Assembly: GCA_902595465.1 (NCBI GenBank)
Contig: CACJQE010000009.1
Location: 1-41,493, forward strand
Direction: 5' to 3'
Origin: an uncultured Pelagibacteraceae bacterium
GTDB lineage: Bacteria > Pseudomonadota > Alphaproteobacteria > Pelagibacterales > Pelagibacteraceae
DNA: 41,493 bases
Part shown: positions 25,571 to 36,075 of the stretch, in pieces
How the letters are laid out: each line of letters begins with the position of its first letter
Position numbering within the stretch: the first letter of the stretch is position 1
Program-made: the position numbers and the translations under genes
The notes under the pieces: generated by a model
What the model was told of the DNA's origin: nothing
The model's database searches: none
What the model saw: only the letters and a program-made list of their open reading frames with translations

Positions 25571-26515
25571 ATGATTGAAAATCCAACTAAACACACAAAA
25601 GTGTTAATAATTGGGTCAGGTCCCGCTGGATATACAGCAGCAATTTATGCTGCAAGAGCAATGTTAAAACCAATATTAGTTCATGGTATGGAACCTGGTG
25701 GCCAATTAACAACAACAACTGATGTTGAAAATTTTCCTGGATTTAAAGATGTAATACAAGGGCCATGGCTTATGGATCAAATGAAAGGTCAGGCAGAAGT
25801 AGTTGGAACTGAAATGATACAAGATCATATTGCATCAGTGGACTTAAAATCTAAGCCATTTAAAGCTGTTGGAGATAGCGGCCAAATTTATGAAGCAGAC
25901 TCAATAATTATTTCAACCGGAGCTCAAGCTAGATGGTTAAATATTGACTCAGAACAAAGCTTCAGAGGTTTTGGTGTATCTGCATGTGCAACATGTGATG
26001 GATTTTTCTTTAAAGACAAAACTGTAGCAGTTGTTGGAGGTGGAAATGCTGCAGTTGAAGAAGCTATGTTTTTAACAAAATTTGCCTCAAAAGTCCAACT
26101 TATACACAGAAGAGATAGTTTGAGAGCAGAAAAATTACTTCAAAAGAAATTAATGGAAAATAAAAAAATTGAAATAATTTGGGACTCTGTTGTTGATGAA
26201 GTAATTGGGGATAATGATCCTAAAAATGTAACTGGATTAAAAATTAAAAATGTTAAAACAAATAAAATAGACGAACTAAAAATTGATGGCTTGTTCATTG
26301 CTATAGGGCATGATCCAGCAACGTCATTATTTAAAGACCAACTAGAAATGGATAATGAGGGTTATTTAATAACAAAACCAGAGTCTACGGAAACAAATAT
26401 ACCAGGAGTTTTTGCTGCTGGTGATGTGAAAGATAAAGTATTTAGACAGGCAGTTACAGCAGCTGGTATGGGATGTATGGCAGCATTAGAGGCTGAAAAA
26501 CATTTATCCGAATAA
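25571..26515 (+). CDS. trxB: Thioredoxin reductase
   Basis: NADPH-dependent flavoprotein that reduces thioredoxin. The 314-residue product has the FAD-binding GSGPAGYTAAIYAARA near the N-terminus, the redox pair Cys139-Ala-Thr-Cys142 followed by Asp143-Gly, and the NADPH-binding loop GGGNAAVEEAMFL. HRRDSLRAEK provides the phosphate-binding Arg pair, and the FAD-closing motif GVFAAGDVKD is present. Length is normal. The next gene starts on the base after its stop codon, implying cotranscription. Confidence 0.97.
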   Translation: MIENPTKHTKVLIIGSGPAGYTAAIYAARAMLKPILVHGMEPGGQLTTTTDVENFPGFKDVIQGPWLMDQMKGQAEVVGTEMIQDHIASVDLKSKPFKAVGDSGQIYEADSIIISTGAQARWLNIDSEQSFRGFGVSACATCDGFFFKDKTVAVVGGGNAAVEEAMFLTKFASKVQLIHRRDSLRAEKLLQKKLMENKKIEIIWDSVVDEVIGDNDPKNVTGLKIKNVKTNKIDELKIDGLFIAIGHDPATSLFKDQLEMDNEGYLITKPESTETNIPGVFAAGDVKDKVFRQAVTAAGMGCMAALEAEKHLSE

Positions 26516-27535
26516 ATGAGTGAAACAGTATTGTTAACGGGTATAAGTGGATGGATCGCTAAACACACTGCAATTGAATTATTAAAATCAGGATATAAAG
26601 TTTTAGGCACTGTTAGAGATTCTGGTTTAATAGAGCAAACAAAAAAAACCATAAAAGAATATGCATCAATTGATAAATTATCATTTGTCGAATTAGATCT
26701 TTTAAAAGACGAAGGTTGGGATGAGGCATTAAAAGGCTGTAAGTATGTAATGCATGTGGCTTCTCCTTTCCCTTTAAAGACCTCTAGAGATCGTGAAAGT
26801 CTTGTTCCAACAGCTAAAGATGGAACTATAAGAGTTTTAAAAGCTGCTGTTAATGAAGGAGTTGAACGTATTATTAAAACTTCTTCAATTGCAACAATGT
26901 TTAGAAAACCTAATAGGACAAATCCATATACATTTGGTGAAAATGATTGGAGTGATGCTAATTGGAAAGGTTGTAATGATTACTTTGTTTCAAAAATCAA
27001 GGCTGAAAAAGCAGCTTGGGAATTTATGGAGAATAAAGGTTTAAAGAATAAGTTGGTATGTATATGTCCTGGAGGTGTCTTTGGAGACGCTTTAGATACT
27101 AAAGAAAAAACTTCGATAAGTTATGTTAAATTATTTCTAGAAGGTAAATATCCAGGCGCTCCGGATTTTAGTATTTTAGTCTCAGATATGAAAGATGTAG
27201 TTAAAGCTCACATCAATTCTTTAACAAGACCAGATGTTGGTGGAAGACGACTAATAATTGGCTCTGAGGTCAAAAGAATGATAGATTTTTCTAATATTAT
27301 GGCTGAAGCATTACCTAAATATTCAAAAAAACTTCCAAAAAGAGTGTTGCCAAACTTTTTAGTGAGAATAATTAGTCATCTGGATACTAGTGCAAAAATG
27401 ATGGTTCCAGATTTAGGGATACAAATGCAAACTGATGCTTCGTATGCTGAAGATTTATTGGGATTTAAATTTCAGCCGGCTAGAGGATGTATTGAGGATG
27501 CAGCAAAATCAGTAGTTAGACTTGGATTAGTGTAA
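26516..27535 (+). CDS. Extended SDR: dihydroflavonol-reductase-like NAD(P)-dependent epimerase/reductase
   Basis: A 339-residue extended short-chain dehydrogenase. It shows the nucleotide motif TGISGWIAKHTA (residues 8-19), VMHVASPFP, a catalytic Ser in KTSSIATMF (about 123-124), and Tyr156-x-x-x-Lys160 in CNDYFVSKIKAE. The pattern fits dihydroflavonol 4-reductase and cinnamoyl-CoA/aldehyde reductase relatives. The bacterial substrate is unknown; reduction of a small aldehyde or ketone is likely. Its ATG directly abuts the trxB stop with no spacer, so it is translated from the trxB message. Confidence 0.85.
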   Translation: MSETVLLTGISGWIAKHTAIELLKSGYKVLGTVRDSGLIEQTKKTIKEYASIDKLSFVELDLLKDEGWDEALKGCKYVMHVASPFPLKTSRDRESLVPTAKDGTIRVLKAAVNEGVERIIKTSSIATMFRKPNRTNPYTFGENDWSDANWKGCNDYFVSKIKAEKAAWEFMENKGLKNKLVCICPGGVFGDALDTKEKTSISYVKLFLEGKYPGAPDFSILVSDMKDVVKAHINSLTRPDVGGRRLIIGSEVKRMIDFSNIMAEALPKYSKKLPKRVLPNFLVRIISHLDTSAKMMVPDLGIQMQTDASYAEDLLGFKFQPARGCIEDAAKSVVRLGLV

Positions 27536-27601
27536 TATCAATAATTTACAAGCTATTTCAGTATAGAATAAAAAGTTATTTTAAATTATAAAAGAATGTA
27601 A

Positions 27602-27976
27602 ATGGAAAACATTGTAAAGCAAATCCAGCTTGTAGCATTAGTGATCATTTTAGTTAGTACTGTTATTGCTTTTGGGCAAGAAATGTACCAGATGATACTC
27701 GTGCAAAGAGTTACTTTAGCCGATCTGCTTTTACTTTTTTTATATCTTGAAGTGCTTGCAATGGTTAGAGTATTTTGGGAAAGCCAATCAATTCAAATTA
27801 CACTGCCGTTATTTATTGCTATAACTGCACTTGCTAGATTTATTATTTTACAAGGAAAATCTCTCAACCCAGAAATATTGCTTTATGAAGCTGGAGCAAT
27901 TGTTTTAATCGCTTTAGCAATTGTAATTTTAAGATTTAGAAACTCTTCACTAATTGGACTAAATAAAAAAAAATAG
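27602..27976 (+). CDS. psiE: PsiE-family membrane protein
   Basis: A 124-residue protein with four hydrophobic helices (about residues 7-27, 38-58, 66-84 and 92-112) and the family-like LYLEVLAMVRVFWES and FIAITALARFIILQGK blocks. PsiE is named for phosphate-starvation induction in E. coli; its molecular function is unknown. I could not identify a convincing Pho box in the 66-base spacer upstream. It converges with the aminotransferase gene, with two bases between stops. Confidence 0.8.
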   Translation: MENIVKQIQLVALVIILVSTVIAFGQEMYQMILVQRVTLADLLLLFLYLEVLAMVRVFWESQSIQITLPLFIAITALARFIILQGKSLNPEILLYEAGAIVLIALAIVILRFRNSSLIGLNKKK

Positions 27977-27978
27977 GT

Positions 27979-29166
27979 TTATCCTAAATCCTCACAAAAC
28001 TTTTTAATTCTAGACATTGCTATTTTAAGTTTTGCCATTGAAGTTGCATATGAAATTCTAAAATATCCATCTAAACCAAATGCTGAGCCCTGAACAGCTG
28101 CAACATTTTGTTTTTCTAAAAGCTTTTGGACAAAATCAGTATCTTTTTTAAGTTTAGTTCTTTTATTTAAAAGTTTTTTACAATTCGGAAATACGTAAAA
28201 TGCACCATTAGGTTTTAAACAGCTAATACCATCAATATTATTTAAACTTTTTACAACAAAATCTCTTCTTTCTTTAAATGATTTTGCTCTTTTCTTAATA
28301 AAGTCTTGTTTTCCATTCAGAGCTTCAACAGCTGCTGCTTGACTAATTGACGAGGGATTCGAAGTTGACTGAGATTGAATTTTTCTAATTGCAGAAATTA
28401 CTTCTTTTGGTCCAGCTGCATAACCAATTCTCCACCCAGTCATTGCATATGACTTGCTCACTCCATTCATTGTTAATGTTCGAGATTTTAATTTTGAAAT
28501 TTGTGCAATAGTAAAGAATTTAAAATTATCATATTTAACATGCTCATAAATATCATCGCTCAAAATGTGAACTTTTTTGTTTTTTATTAAAACCTTAGCT
28601 AATTTTTGAATTTCTGATTTGCTGTATCCAGATCCAGTTGGATTAGATGGAGAATTAAGGATTATCCATTTCGTTCTTTTTGTAATTGCAGCTTTTAATT
28701 TTGCAGGTGTAATTTTAAATCCATCTTTTTCATCACATTTTACTATTTTTGGTTTTCCTCCTGCTAGGAGAACCATATCCGGATATGAAACCCAGAATGG
28801 CGCAGGAATAATAACTTCATCTCCTTTGTTTAAAGTTGCCATAAAAGTGTTATATAGAACTTGTTTCCCTCCAGTTCCAACTGTGATTTCATCTAGTTTA
28901 TAATTTAGTTTATTTTCTCTTTTAAATTTTTTTAAAATTGCTTTTTTTAATGCTGGGGTTCCATCAACTGCAGTATACTTTGTATCTCCGTCTCTTATTG
29001 CTTTAATAGCTGCATTTTTAACATTGATAGGAGTATCAAAATCCGGTTCCCCTGCCCCAAGTCCAACTACATCTTTTCCTGCAGCTCTTAATTCTCTTGC
29101 CTTTTGAGTAACTGCAATAGTTGGGGATGGTTTAATTCTTTTTAAATTATTAGATATTATGCTCAT
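27979..29166 (-). CDS. aspC: Class I aminotransferase, aspartate aminotransferase type
   Basis: PLP enzyme that transfers the amino group between aspartate and 2-oxoglutarate. The 395-residue product has the subfamily Ib look of alphaproteobacterial aspartate/prephenate aminotransferases. Visible motifs are LGAGEPDFDTP, NSPSNPTGSGYS, SDDIYEHVKYD, the PLP Lys238 in SKSYAMTGWRIGY, and FRISYATS with the substrate-carboxylate Arg near the C-terminus. It is a single gene between psiE and uvrB, 36 bases from the divergent uvrB start. A broader substrate range, such as prephenate, is possible. Confidence 0.93.
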   Translation of the reverse strand: MSIISNNLKRIKPSPTIAVTQKARELRAAGKDVVGLGAGEPDFDTPINVKNAAIKAIRDGDTKYTAVDGTPALKKAILKKFKRENKLNYKLDEITVGTGGKQVLYNTFMATLNKGDEVIIPAPFWVSYPDMVLLAGGKPKIVKCDEKDGFKITPAKLKAAITKRTKWIILNSPSNPTGSGYSKSEIQKLAKVLIKNKKVHILSDDIYEHVKYDNFKFFTIAQISKLKSRTLTMNGVSKSYAMTGWRIGYAAGPKEVISAIRKIQSQSTSNPSSISQAAAVEALNGKQDFIKKRAKSFKERRDFVVKSLNNIDGISCLKPNGAFYVFPNCKKLLNKRTKLKKDTDFVQKLLEKQNVAAVQGSAFGLDGYFRISYATSMAKLKIAMSRIKKFCEDLG

Positions 29167-29202
29167 TGAATTATGAAATTATTCAATTACGTTGTTTAAT
29201 AT

Positions 29203-31377
29203 ATGGAGAATACATATCAAGACCTAATTACAGACATTCAGAGTAAAAACCCAAAAATCGGTGGAAAACTCGAAGGTGGAAAAAAATTCAAAATAAAGTC
29301 AGATTTTACCCCGGCTGGTGACCAGCCAGATGCAATTAAAAGGCTTGTCCAAGGAGCTAAAAAAAATGAGTTTAATCAAGTATTATTAGGAGTAACTGGA
29401 TCTGGAAAAACTTTTACAATGGCAAAAGTTATAGAAGCTACGAATAGACCAGCGTTAATATTGGCACCAAATAAAACTTTGGCAGCTCAACTTTACGGTG
29501 AGATGAAAACTTTTTTTCCAGATAATGCTGTTGAGTATTTTGTATCTTACTATGATTATTACACTCCAGAAGCTTACGTGCCAAGATCAGATACTTACAT
29601 AGAGAAAGAGGCATCTATAAACGAACAGATTGATAGAATGAGACACTCAGCAACAAGATCTCTTCTTGAAAGAGACGATGTTTTAATTGTTGCAAGTGTT
29701 TCTTGTATTTATGGTTTGGGATCAGTTGAAGCTTACAGCAAAATGACTTTAACTCTTCAGAAGAACTATGAATATAATAGAGAACAAATAATAAAATCTC
29801 TTGTTGCTCTTCAGTACAAGAGAAATGATCAAAATTTTTTTAGAGGAACATTTAGGGCAAGGGGAGAATATTTAGAAATATTTCCATCTCATCTAGAGGA
29901 TAGAGCATGGAGACTAAGTTTATTTGGTGATAAACTTGAGAGGATTGAGGAATTTGATCCTTTGACAGGAGATCAGGTTAGAGATCTTAGTCTAGTAAAA
30001 GTTTATGCTAATTCTCATTACATCACTCCTAAACCAACTGTAGAACAAGCAATTATAAAAATAAGAAAAGAATTAGAGGAGACTTTAAAAAAACACAAGG
30101 CAGAAAACAAGTTATTAGAGGCACAACGATTAGAGGAGAGAACTAAATTTGATTTAGAAATGATTGAAGCAACTGGATCTTGTGCAGGAATTGAAAATTA
30201 TTCAAGATTTTTATCTGGAAGAAAACCAGGAGAACCACCACCTACTCTTTTTGAATATTTTCCTGATAACACATTAGTTTTTGTAGATGAATCTCATGTT
30301 ACAGTTCCTCAACTTAATGGGATGTTTAAGGGAGATAGATCTCGAAAAAGCACATTGGCTGAGTATGGTTTTAGATTGCCATCTTGCATGGATAACAGAC
30401 CTTTAAAATTTGAAGAGTGGGATTTGATGAGAACACAAACTGTATTTGTTTCAGCAACTCCTGGACCGTGGGAGTTAGAGCAAACTAAAGGCAAGTTTAT
30501 TGATCAGGTAATAAGACCTACAGGATTAATAGATCCACCAGTTGAGATTAGACCAGCAAAAAATCAAGTAGACGACCTTATGCATGAATGCAAAAAAGTA
30601 GTTAAAAATAATTATAGAGTTTTAGTTACAACACTTACAAAAAAAATGGCAGAGGATTTAACTGAGTATCTTCATGAAAATGGTATAAAAGTAAGATACC
30701 TACATTCTGATATAGATACACTTGAGAGAATAGAGATTATGAGAGATCTTAGAATGGGTGTATTTGATGTTCTAGTTGGAATAAATTTATTAAGAGAAGG
30801 TTTAGATATTCCAGAATGTGCTTTAGTTGGAATACTAGATGCTGATAAGGAAGGATTTTTGCGATCAGAAACTTCACTAATTCAAACAATAGGAAGAGCC
30901 GCGAGAAACGTAGATGGTAAAGTTATTCTTTATGCCGATAAGGAAACAAAAAGTATAAAGAAAGCAATTAAAGAAACTGAGAGAAGAAGAAAGATTCAAT
31001 TAGAGTACAATAAGAAAAATAAAATCGACGCTAAATCTGTAAAAAAAGAGATAAGTGATATTTTAGAAAGTGTTTACGAGAAAGATTACGTCAAAATAAG
31101 CGAAGGTTCCAATATTGGTGGCAACCTTAAAAAACATTTAAAAGGATTAGATAAAAAAATGAAAGAAGCTGCATCTAATCTGGAATTTGAGGAAGCGGCT
31201 AAAATTAGAGATGAGATGAGAAAACTTCAAAGTACTGAATTAGAAATTACTTTAAACCCTAAAATTAGACAGTACGATGTTAAAAATAAAATTTATCCCA
31301 AAGGTAGATCTACATTAGGTATGCCAGGAACAAGAGTTACAAAAAAAAGAGATAAAAAATGGAAGCACGGAAGATAA
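29203..31377 (+). CDS. uvrB: Excinuclease ABC subunit B
   Basis: Damage-verifying helicase-like subunit of nucleotide excision repair. The 724 residues include Walker [11 protein letters not shown], the beta-hairpin [12 protein letters not shown], the DEAD-like VDESH, the SATPGPWE motif, and helicase motifs [14 protein letters not shown] and QTIGRAARN. The C-terminal UVR motif ([16 protein letters not shown]) binds UvrC. An N-terminal extension of about 30 residues precedes the usual start. It is the first gene of an operon that also contains uvrC; the next gene overlaps by 19 bases. Confidence 0.98.
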   Translation: MENTYQDLITDIQSKNPKIGGKLEGGKKFKIKSDFTPAGDQPDAIKRLVQGAKKNEFNQVLLGVTGSGKTFTMAKVIEATNRPALILAPNKTLAAQLYGEMKTFFPDNAVEYFVSYYDYYTPEAYVPRSDTYIEKEASINEQIDRMRHSATRSLLERDDVLIVASVSCIYGLGSVEAYSKMTLTLQKNYEYNREQIIKSLVALQYKRNDQNFFRGTFRARGEYLEIFPSHLEDRAWRLSLFGDKLERIEEFDPLTGDQVRDLSLVKVYANSHYITPKPTVEQAIIKIRKELEETLKKHKAENKLLEAQRLEERTKFDLEMIEATGSCAGIENYSRFLSGRKPGEPPPTLFEYFPDNTLVFVDESHVTVPQLNGMFKGDRSRKSTLAEYGFRLPSCMDNRPLKFEEWDLMRTQTVFVSATPGPWELEQTKGKFIDQVIRPTGLIDPPVEIRPAKNQVDDLMHECKKVVKNNYRVLVTTLTKKMAEDLTEYLHENGIKVRYLHSDIDTLERIEIMRDLRMGVFDVLVGINLLREGLDIPECALVGILDADKEGFLRSETSLIQTIGRAARNVDGKVILYADKETKSIKKAIKETERRRKIQLEYNKKNKIDAKSVKKEISDILESVYEKDYVKISEGSNIGGNLKKHLKGLDKKMKEAASNLEFEEAAKIRDEMRKLQSTELEITLNPKIRQYDVKNKIYPKGRSTLGMPGTRVTKKRDKKWKHGR

Positions 31378-32114
31378 TAATTACTGGAGCAGCAACTCGA
31401 ATGGGAGCTGCCATAGCTAAAAAATTATCTGGACCTAATATTGAAATTGTTATCCATTATAACAAATCTAGATCCAAAGCAGAAAATCTTAAAAAAGATT
31501 TAACTAAAAGTGGTACAAAAATTTATTTAGCAAAAGCAGATTTAACTAAAGAAAAAGAAATAGAAAGAATGCTTAAATTTTCAAAATCGAAGTTGAAGTA
31601 TTTTGATTGTTTAATTAATAATGCTTCATTATTTGAGAACGATAAAATTGAAAATTTCACAACAAAAAGTTGGGAAAACCATTTAAAAGCGAATTTAAAA
31701 GCGCCAGCTTTATTATCAAAGGGTTTTGCTAAAAATATTAGAGGCAAAAACAATAGTATTATTAACATAATTGATCAAAGAGTATTCAAGTTAACTCCAT
31801 ATTTTTTTTCATATACATTGAGTAAATCTGGTCTTTACACTTTAACCAAAACCAGCGCTATGAGTCTTGCCCCGAATATTAGAGTAAATGGAATTGCTCC
31901 AGGTCCAACTATTAAAAATAAAAGGCAGTCTGACAAGCACTTTAAAAAACAATACATGGCAACACCTCTTAAAAGACAGACAAATGTACAAGAAATCTGC
32001 AATGCTGTTGACTTTTTTATTAAAAATAGATCTATTACCGGTCAAGTTTTAGCAATTGATAGTGGTCAAAACTTAAACTGGCAAACACCAGATGTTACTA
32101 GAGGAAAAGAATGA
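31359..32114 (+). CDS. FolM/pteridine-reductase-like short-chain dehydrogenase
   Basis: A 251-residue classical SDR. The nucleotide motif [12 protein letters not shown] has the T-G-x-x-x-R-x-G form of pteridine reductases, and [10 protein letters not shown] fits NADPH binding. The catalytic segment reads [20 protein letters not shown]: an Asp stands where ordinary SDRs have Ser, followed by Tyr-x-x-x-Lys. That Asp-Tyr-Lys triad is the hallmark of PTR1/FolM enzymes, which reduce dihydrobiopterin, dihydromonapterin or dihydrofolate. folB lies two genes downstream, supporting a pterin/folate role, possibly as an alternative dihydrofolate reductase. Start codon overlaps the end of uvrB by 19 bases. 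Confidence 0.82.
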   Translation: MEARKIIITGAATRMGAAIAKKLSGPNIEIVIHYNKSRSKAENLKKDLTKSGTKIYLAKADLTKEKEIERMLKFSKSKLKYFDCLINNASLFENDKIENFTTKSWENHLKANLKAPALLSKGFAKNIRGKNNSIINIIDQRVFKLTPYFFSYTLSKSGLYTLTKTSAMSLAPNIRVNGIAPGPTIKNKRQSDKHFKKQYMATPLKRQTNVQEICNAVDFFIKNRSITGQVLAIDSGQNLNWQTPDVTRGKE

Positions 32115-33247
32115 AAAAATTAATTTTGCTAATAATTTTTGTACTTTTCACAACTATTGCTTATTCACATTCTACAAAAAATTTAAGACTAGACTCAAAA
32201 GTAGAATGTAAAAAAAGTAAATCAATGCTTAATTGGGTTTCTAAAAATAAATATTATAAAGGTGGAGAATTAATTAAATATCAGTCTTACACTGGATTTG
32301 ATCAAAGGACTGTAATTATTGGTGGTCACAAAAAAAATCCGATTGAAATAACAGGATATCTTCAGCTTCCAAAAGGAGATTCGAAAGTACCTATTGTTAT
32401 ATGGACACACAGCAGTGGTGGTCCAGGAAATTATATTTGGAATGACTTTACTTATCATGCACACCAAAAACTTTTAGAAGAAGGAATAGGAGTTATGTTC
32501 ATAGATAATTTCTGTCCTCGGGGGGCAAAAGACACATGGAGAGATCAATCAAAGGTGCCATTAATTAATGGTGCAATTGATGGAATTTTAGCTTTAAAAT
32601 TACTTAAGTCTCACCCAAGGTCCAACGGAAAATTTGGAACAACTGGACATTCTAGAGGAGGAACTAATAGTCTTATTTTGGCAGATTTGAAATTTACATC
32701 TTTATTTTTAGATGGGACCGAAGGTTTTGATGCAATATTACCTGAGGCTGCTGAATGCCACTCGGCTGGTCTTTTTGCAAATCCAGAACTAACAACTAAC
32801 ACAAAATTATTATATGTTCATGGTGGTGCTGATGATTATACTTTAGCGGAACCATGTGTAGAACATATTAAAAGAATTAAAGCCAAACCCAATCAAATAG
32901 AAATTGATATAAAAGAAGGATGGTACCATGAATTTCATATGGGCAAAAAACCATTTAAGGTTGGAGGTGCAATGACAACTGGAAAATGTCCGGATTTTTT
33001 CATTGATGATAAAGGTTATCCAACTAATCCTACTTGGGGTGCGTGGGTGATAAATAAACATAAACTTTATAAATCTCTAGAAGAATTTTATGATGCAGCT
33101 CAAATTGAACCAAGAAAAACATTTAAAAAAGTTTTTAAAATAATGAAGAAAGAAAAATGTTTATCAAAGGGAGTTACAATAGGTGGACAAAATCAAGATG
33201 TGTATATGCCTCAATTCATAAATTTCTTTAAAGAAAATTTATTATAA
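32111..33247 (+). CDS. Exported alpha/beta hydrolase, dienelactone-hydrolase-like
   Basis: The 378-residue product has an N-terminal signal peptide (about residues 1-19, ending IAYSH) and an alpha/beta-hydrolase fold. The nucleophile elbow is GHSRGG (Ser181), the acid is probably Asp241 or Asp242 in HGGADDYT, and the His is in EGWYHEFH (273 or 276). IWTHSSGGPG would form the oxyanion region. Substrate unknown; esters or lactones in the periplasm are plausible. It overlaps its upstream neighbour by 4 bases and folB by 1 base, so it is embedded in the folate/repair operon although it has no evident link to it. Confidence 0.8.
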   Translation: MKKLILLIIFVLFTTIAYSHSTKNLRLDSKVECKKSKSMLNWVSKNKYYKGGELIKYQSYTGFDQRTVIIGGHKKNPIEITGYLQLPKGDSKVPIVIWTHSSGGPGNYIWNDFTYHAHQKLLEEGIGVMFIDNFCPRGAKDTWRDQSKVPLINGAIDGILALKLLKSHPRSNGKFGTTGHSRGGTNSLILADLKFTSLFLDGTEGFDAILPEAAECHSAGLFANPELTTNTKLLYVHGGADDYTLAEPCVEHIKRIKAKPNQIEIDIKEGWYHEFHMGKKPFKVGGAMTTGKCPDFFIDDKGYPTNPTWGAWVINKHKLYKSLEEFYDAAQIEPRKTFKKVFKIMKKEKCLSKGVTIGGQNQDVYMPQFINFFKENLL

Positions 33248-33672
33248 TGAAAAAAAATAATCTTAAAGTTGTAAAAATAGATAAAAATAAAAGCCTATTT
33301 AACTACGAAAAGAAGGTCTTAATAAAAGAATTAGTGTTAGATTTAAAACTTGGTTATTTTGATTTTGAAAAAGAAAAGCCTCAAAAAGTAAAATTTAATT
33401 TAGAGGTGAATTATCAAGATAAACAGCCGTCTAACGATAAAGATATTAAATCGATAGTTAATTATGCTAAAATAGTAAAATTAATAAAAAAACTAGTAAA
33501 AAATAAACATTACAATTTTCTTGAAACATTGGCAGAAGATGTTTTTGATGAGCTATTCAAAGATAAAAGAATAGATAAAATTACTCTTCAAATCGAAAAA
33601 TTAGAAATAATGAAGGATTGTAGCTCAGTTGGGATCCAAATTTCTAAAAAAAGAAGCCATGATCAGCTCTGA
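33247..33672 (+). CDS. folB: Dihydroneopterin aldolase
   Basis: Catalyses cleavage of dihydroneopterin in folate synthesis. The 141-residue product shows the FolB pattern: an N-terminal strand [20 protein letters not shown], the [14 protein letters not shown] helix, [14 protein letters not shown], and a C-terminal VGIQISKKR strand. The core fits the usual 120 residues plus an N-terminal tail of about 20. It overlaps the hydrolase by one base (TAATG). Together with the FolM-like gene upstream it marks this operon as partly folate-directed. FolX-type epimerase activity is an alternative within the same fold. Confidence 0.85.
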   Translation: MKKNNLKVVKIDKNKSLFNYEKKVLIKELVLDLKLGYFDFEKEKPQKVKFNLEVNYQDKQPSNDKDIKSIVNYAKIVKLIKKLVKNKHYNFLETLAEDVFDELFKDKRIDKITLQIEKLEIMKDCSSVGIQISKKRSHDQL

Positions 33673-35494
33673 TATAGGTAAAGAAGTAATTAAAAAAGAA
33701 TTGCCCTTGGTTCCTAAGCTGCCAGGTGTTTATAGGATGCTAAATTCAAAAGGAGAAATTCTTTATGTGGGTAAAGCAAAAAACCTACCAAATAGACTTA
33801 AAAGCTATGTTTCAGAGAAAAATCATATCATTAGGACTGAGAGAATGCTCTCTCAAACAAAAAGGCTCGAAATTACTACTACCTCAAATGAAAGTGAGGC
33901 TTTACTTTTAGAGGCAAATTTAATTAAAAAGTTTAAACCAAAATTTAATATTTTACTAAGAGATGACAAATCCTTTCCCTTTATTTTTATAGGCGACAAA
34001 GATAAATGGCCACAAATCAAAAGGCACAGAGGAAAAAAAGTCAAAGAAGGATTTTATTTTGGACCATTTGCATCAGCTGGATCTGCAAATTGGACTATAA
34101 AAATGATCCAAAAAATATTTCATCTCAGAATTTGTGATGATACTGTTTTCAAAAATAGAGAAAGACCCTGCATACTTTATCAAATTAAAAGGTGCTCAGG
34201 ACCTTGCATTGGTTACGTAACTGAGAGTGATTATAAACAAACTGTTGATGATGCAATTGAGTTTGTGTCAGGCAAATCTAGAAAAATTCAGAAAAGCTTA
34301 TCTAATCAAATGGAAAAGGCTAGTGAGGATTTAGACTTTGAAAAAGCAGCAATATTAAGAGATCGAATTAAATCATTAAATATTATCCAATCTTCTCAAA
34401 GAATTAATGAAGCAAATTTAGTCGAAGCAGATGTTATCGCGGGATATAAAGAGTCTGGAAAAACTTGTATTCAAGTTTTTTTTTATAGGTCAAAACAAAA
34501 TTGGGGTAATCAAGCTTTTTTTCCAAAGCATGATCCAGAAGAAAATCTAAGTGATATCATTAATTCTTTTGTCTCTCAATTTTATGAAAACAAAAGTGTG
34601 CCATCTTCAATAATTTTATCAAATCAAATTAAAGAGAAAGAATTAATTGAAAAAACACTTACACAAAAAGAAAGTAAACAAATCACAATTACTGTTGCAA
34701 AAAAAGGGACGAAACTAAAAGTTATAAATCAAGCAATAAATAATGCAAAAGATAGTTTGAATAGAAAACTTTATGAGAGTCAGAATAATAGAGATCTTTT
34801 CGATGCAGTATCAAAAAAATTCAATCTTGAAACTAATATTAATTTAGTTGAGGTTTATGATAATAGCCATATTCAAGGCACAAATAGTGTGGGCGCTTTA
34901 ATTACTTATGGAGATGAAGGGTTTGTTAAAAAAAGGTATAGAAAATTTAATATAAAAATTCAAAAAAATGCTCAAGATGATTATGGAATGATGAAAGAAG
35001 TTCTTAACAGAAGATTTAAAAGAGCAGTTCAAGAGAAAGATAACTATCTAACTTTTCCTGATTTAGTCTTAATTGACGGAGGGAAAGGTCAATATTCAGT
35101 AGCAAGAGAAGCGATGAATGAGCTTGGTTTACATGAAATTCCGATTGTAGCAATAGCCAAGGGCAAAATGAGAAACAGTGGAAATGAAACATTTTTTCAT
35201 AATGGAAAAGAGTTCAAATTCGAGAAAAATGATCCAACATTATTCTTTTTACAAAGATTAAGAGATGAGTCTCATCGATTTGCTTTAAGTGCTCATAGAG
35301 CAAAAAGGAAAAAAGGTATAAGCAAATCATTACTTGATCAAATTGATGGTATTGGATCTATCAGAAAAAGGGCATTATTAAATCATTTTGGTTCAGCTAG
35401 AGCTGTAGAATCAGCTAGTTTGGATGAAATAAAATCAGTTGATGGAGTTGAGGAAAAAGTTGCAAAAAAAATATATAACTTCTTTCACGAATGA
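33659..35494 (+). CDS. uvrC: Excinuclease ABC subunit C
   Basis: Dual-incision nuclease of nucleotide excision repair. From the ATG at 33659 the product is 611 residues; an in-frame TTG at 33629 adds ten but lies deeper in folB, so the ATG is preferred. Domains in order: GIY-YIG nuclease ([22 protein letters not shown]), Cys cluster around [16 protein letters not shown] motif ([15 protein letters not shown]), RNase-H-like endonuclease ([27 protein letters not shown]), and two helix-hairpin-helix motifs at the end. It overlaps folB by 14 bases and pgsA by 4. Confidence 0.97.
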   Translation: MISSDIGKEVIKKELPLVPKLPGVYRMLNSKGEILYVGKAKNLPNRLKSYVSEKNHIIRTERMLSQTKRLEITTTSNESEALLLEANLIKKFKPKFNILLRDDKSFPFIFIGDKDKWPQIKRHRGKKVKEGFYFGPFASAGSANWTIKMIQKIFHLRICDDTVFKNRERPCILYQIKRCSGPCIGYVTESDYKQTVDDAIEFVSGKSRKIQKSLSNQMEKASEDLDFEKAAILRDRIKSLNIIQSSQRINEANLVEADVIAGYKESGKTCIQVFFYRSKQNWGNQAFFPKHDPEENLSDIINSFVSQFYENKSVPSSIILSNQIKEKELIEKTLTQKESKQITITVAKKGTKLKVINQAINNAKDSLNRKLYESQNNRDLFDAVSKKFNLETNINLVEVYDNSHIQGTNSVGALITYGDEGFVKKRYRKFNIKIQKNAQDDYGMMKEVLNRRFKRAVQEKDNYLTFPDLVLIDGGKGQYSVAREAMNELGLHEIPIVAIAKGKMRNSGNETFFHNGKEFKFEKNDPTLFFLQRLRDESHRFALSAHRAKRKKGISKSLLDQIDGIGSIRKRALLNHFGSARAVESASLDEIKSVDGVEEKVAKKIYNFFHE

Positions 35495-36075
35495 AATTTA
35501 AAATACCTAATTATTTAACAATTGGACGAATAATAATTGTTCCAATATTTGTTTTTACATTCTACCTTCCAGGATTTTATGGAGACGTTATACCATTTGC
35601 TCTTTTTTTAATTGCCTCATTTACAGATTTTTTAGATGGCCTTTTGGCGAGGATGTTTAAAGAAGAGTCTAAACTTGGTGAACTTTTAGATCCTATTGCA
35701 GATAAGATTATTGTTGCAACTGCACTAATTTTATTAGTTATGGATCAAACAATAAAAAATTATGAAGTTATTGCAGCTATTATAATTCTCACAAGGGAAA
35801 TACTAATTTCAGGTTTAAGAGAATTTCTAGCTAAAGGAAAAATAAAACTACCTGTTTCTAATTTAGCAAAACTCAAAACATTCTTGCAGATGTTTTCTAT
35901 AGCAATACTTTTGACTGGAGAAACTGGGAATAAATTAATTAATTTTCAAGATTATAATGCTCAAACAATTGGCATTATTATTTTATGGCTATCCGCATTT
36001 TTAACACTTTATACTGGATATGATTATCTTAGAAAAGGAATAGACCATGCAATATCTGAAGATAATAAAGATTAG
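35491..36075 (+). CDS. pgsA: CDP-diacylglycerol-glycerol-3-phosphate 3-phosphatidyltransferase
   Basis: Membrane enzyme of phosphatidylglycerol synthesis. The 194-residue product carries the CDP-alcohol phosphotransferase signature in [27 protein letters not shown], with all conserved Asp, Gly, Ala and Arg positions, and about five membrane helices. It starts inside the uvrC stop (4-base overlap). The uvrC-pgsA order is widely conserved in proteobacteria. Its stop overlaps the convergent ilvE stop by 4 bases. Confidence 0.95.
   Translation: MKFKIPNYLTIGRIIIVPIFVFTFYLPGFYGDVIPFALFLIASFTDFLDGLLARMFKEESKLGELLDPIADKIIVATALILLVMDQTIKNYEVIAAIIILTREILISGLREFLAKGKIKLPVSNLAKLKTFLQMFSIAILLTGETGNKLINFQDYNAQTIGIIILWLSAFLTLYTGYDYLRKGIDHAISEDNKD

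Noticed and set aside
33629..33659. uvrC starting at TTG 33629
   Set aside because: An ATG ten codons later gives a normal UvrC N-terminus and a shorter overlap with folB; the extra residues mirror the folB reading region.
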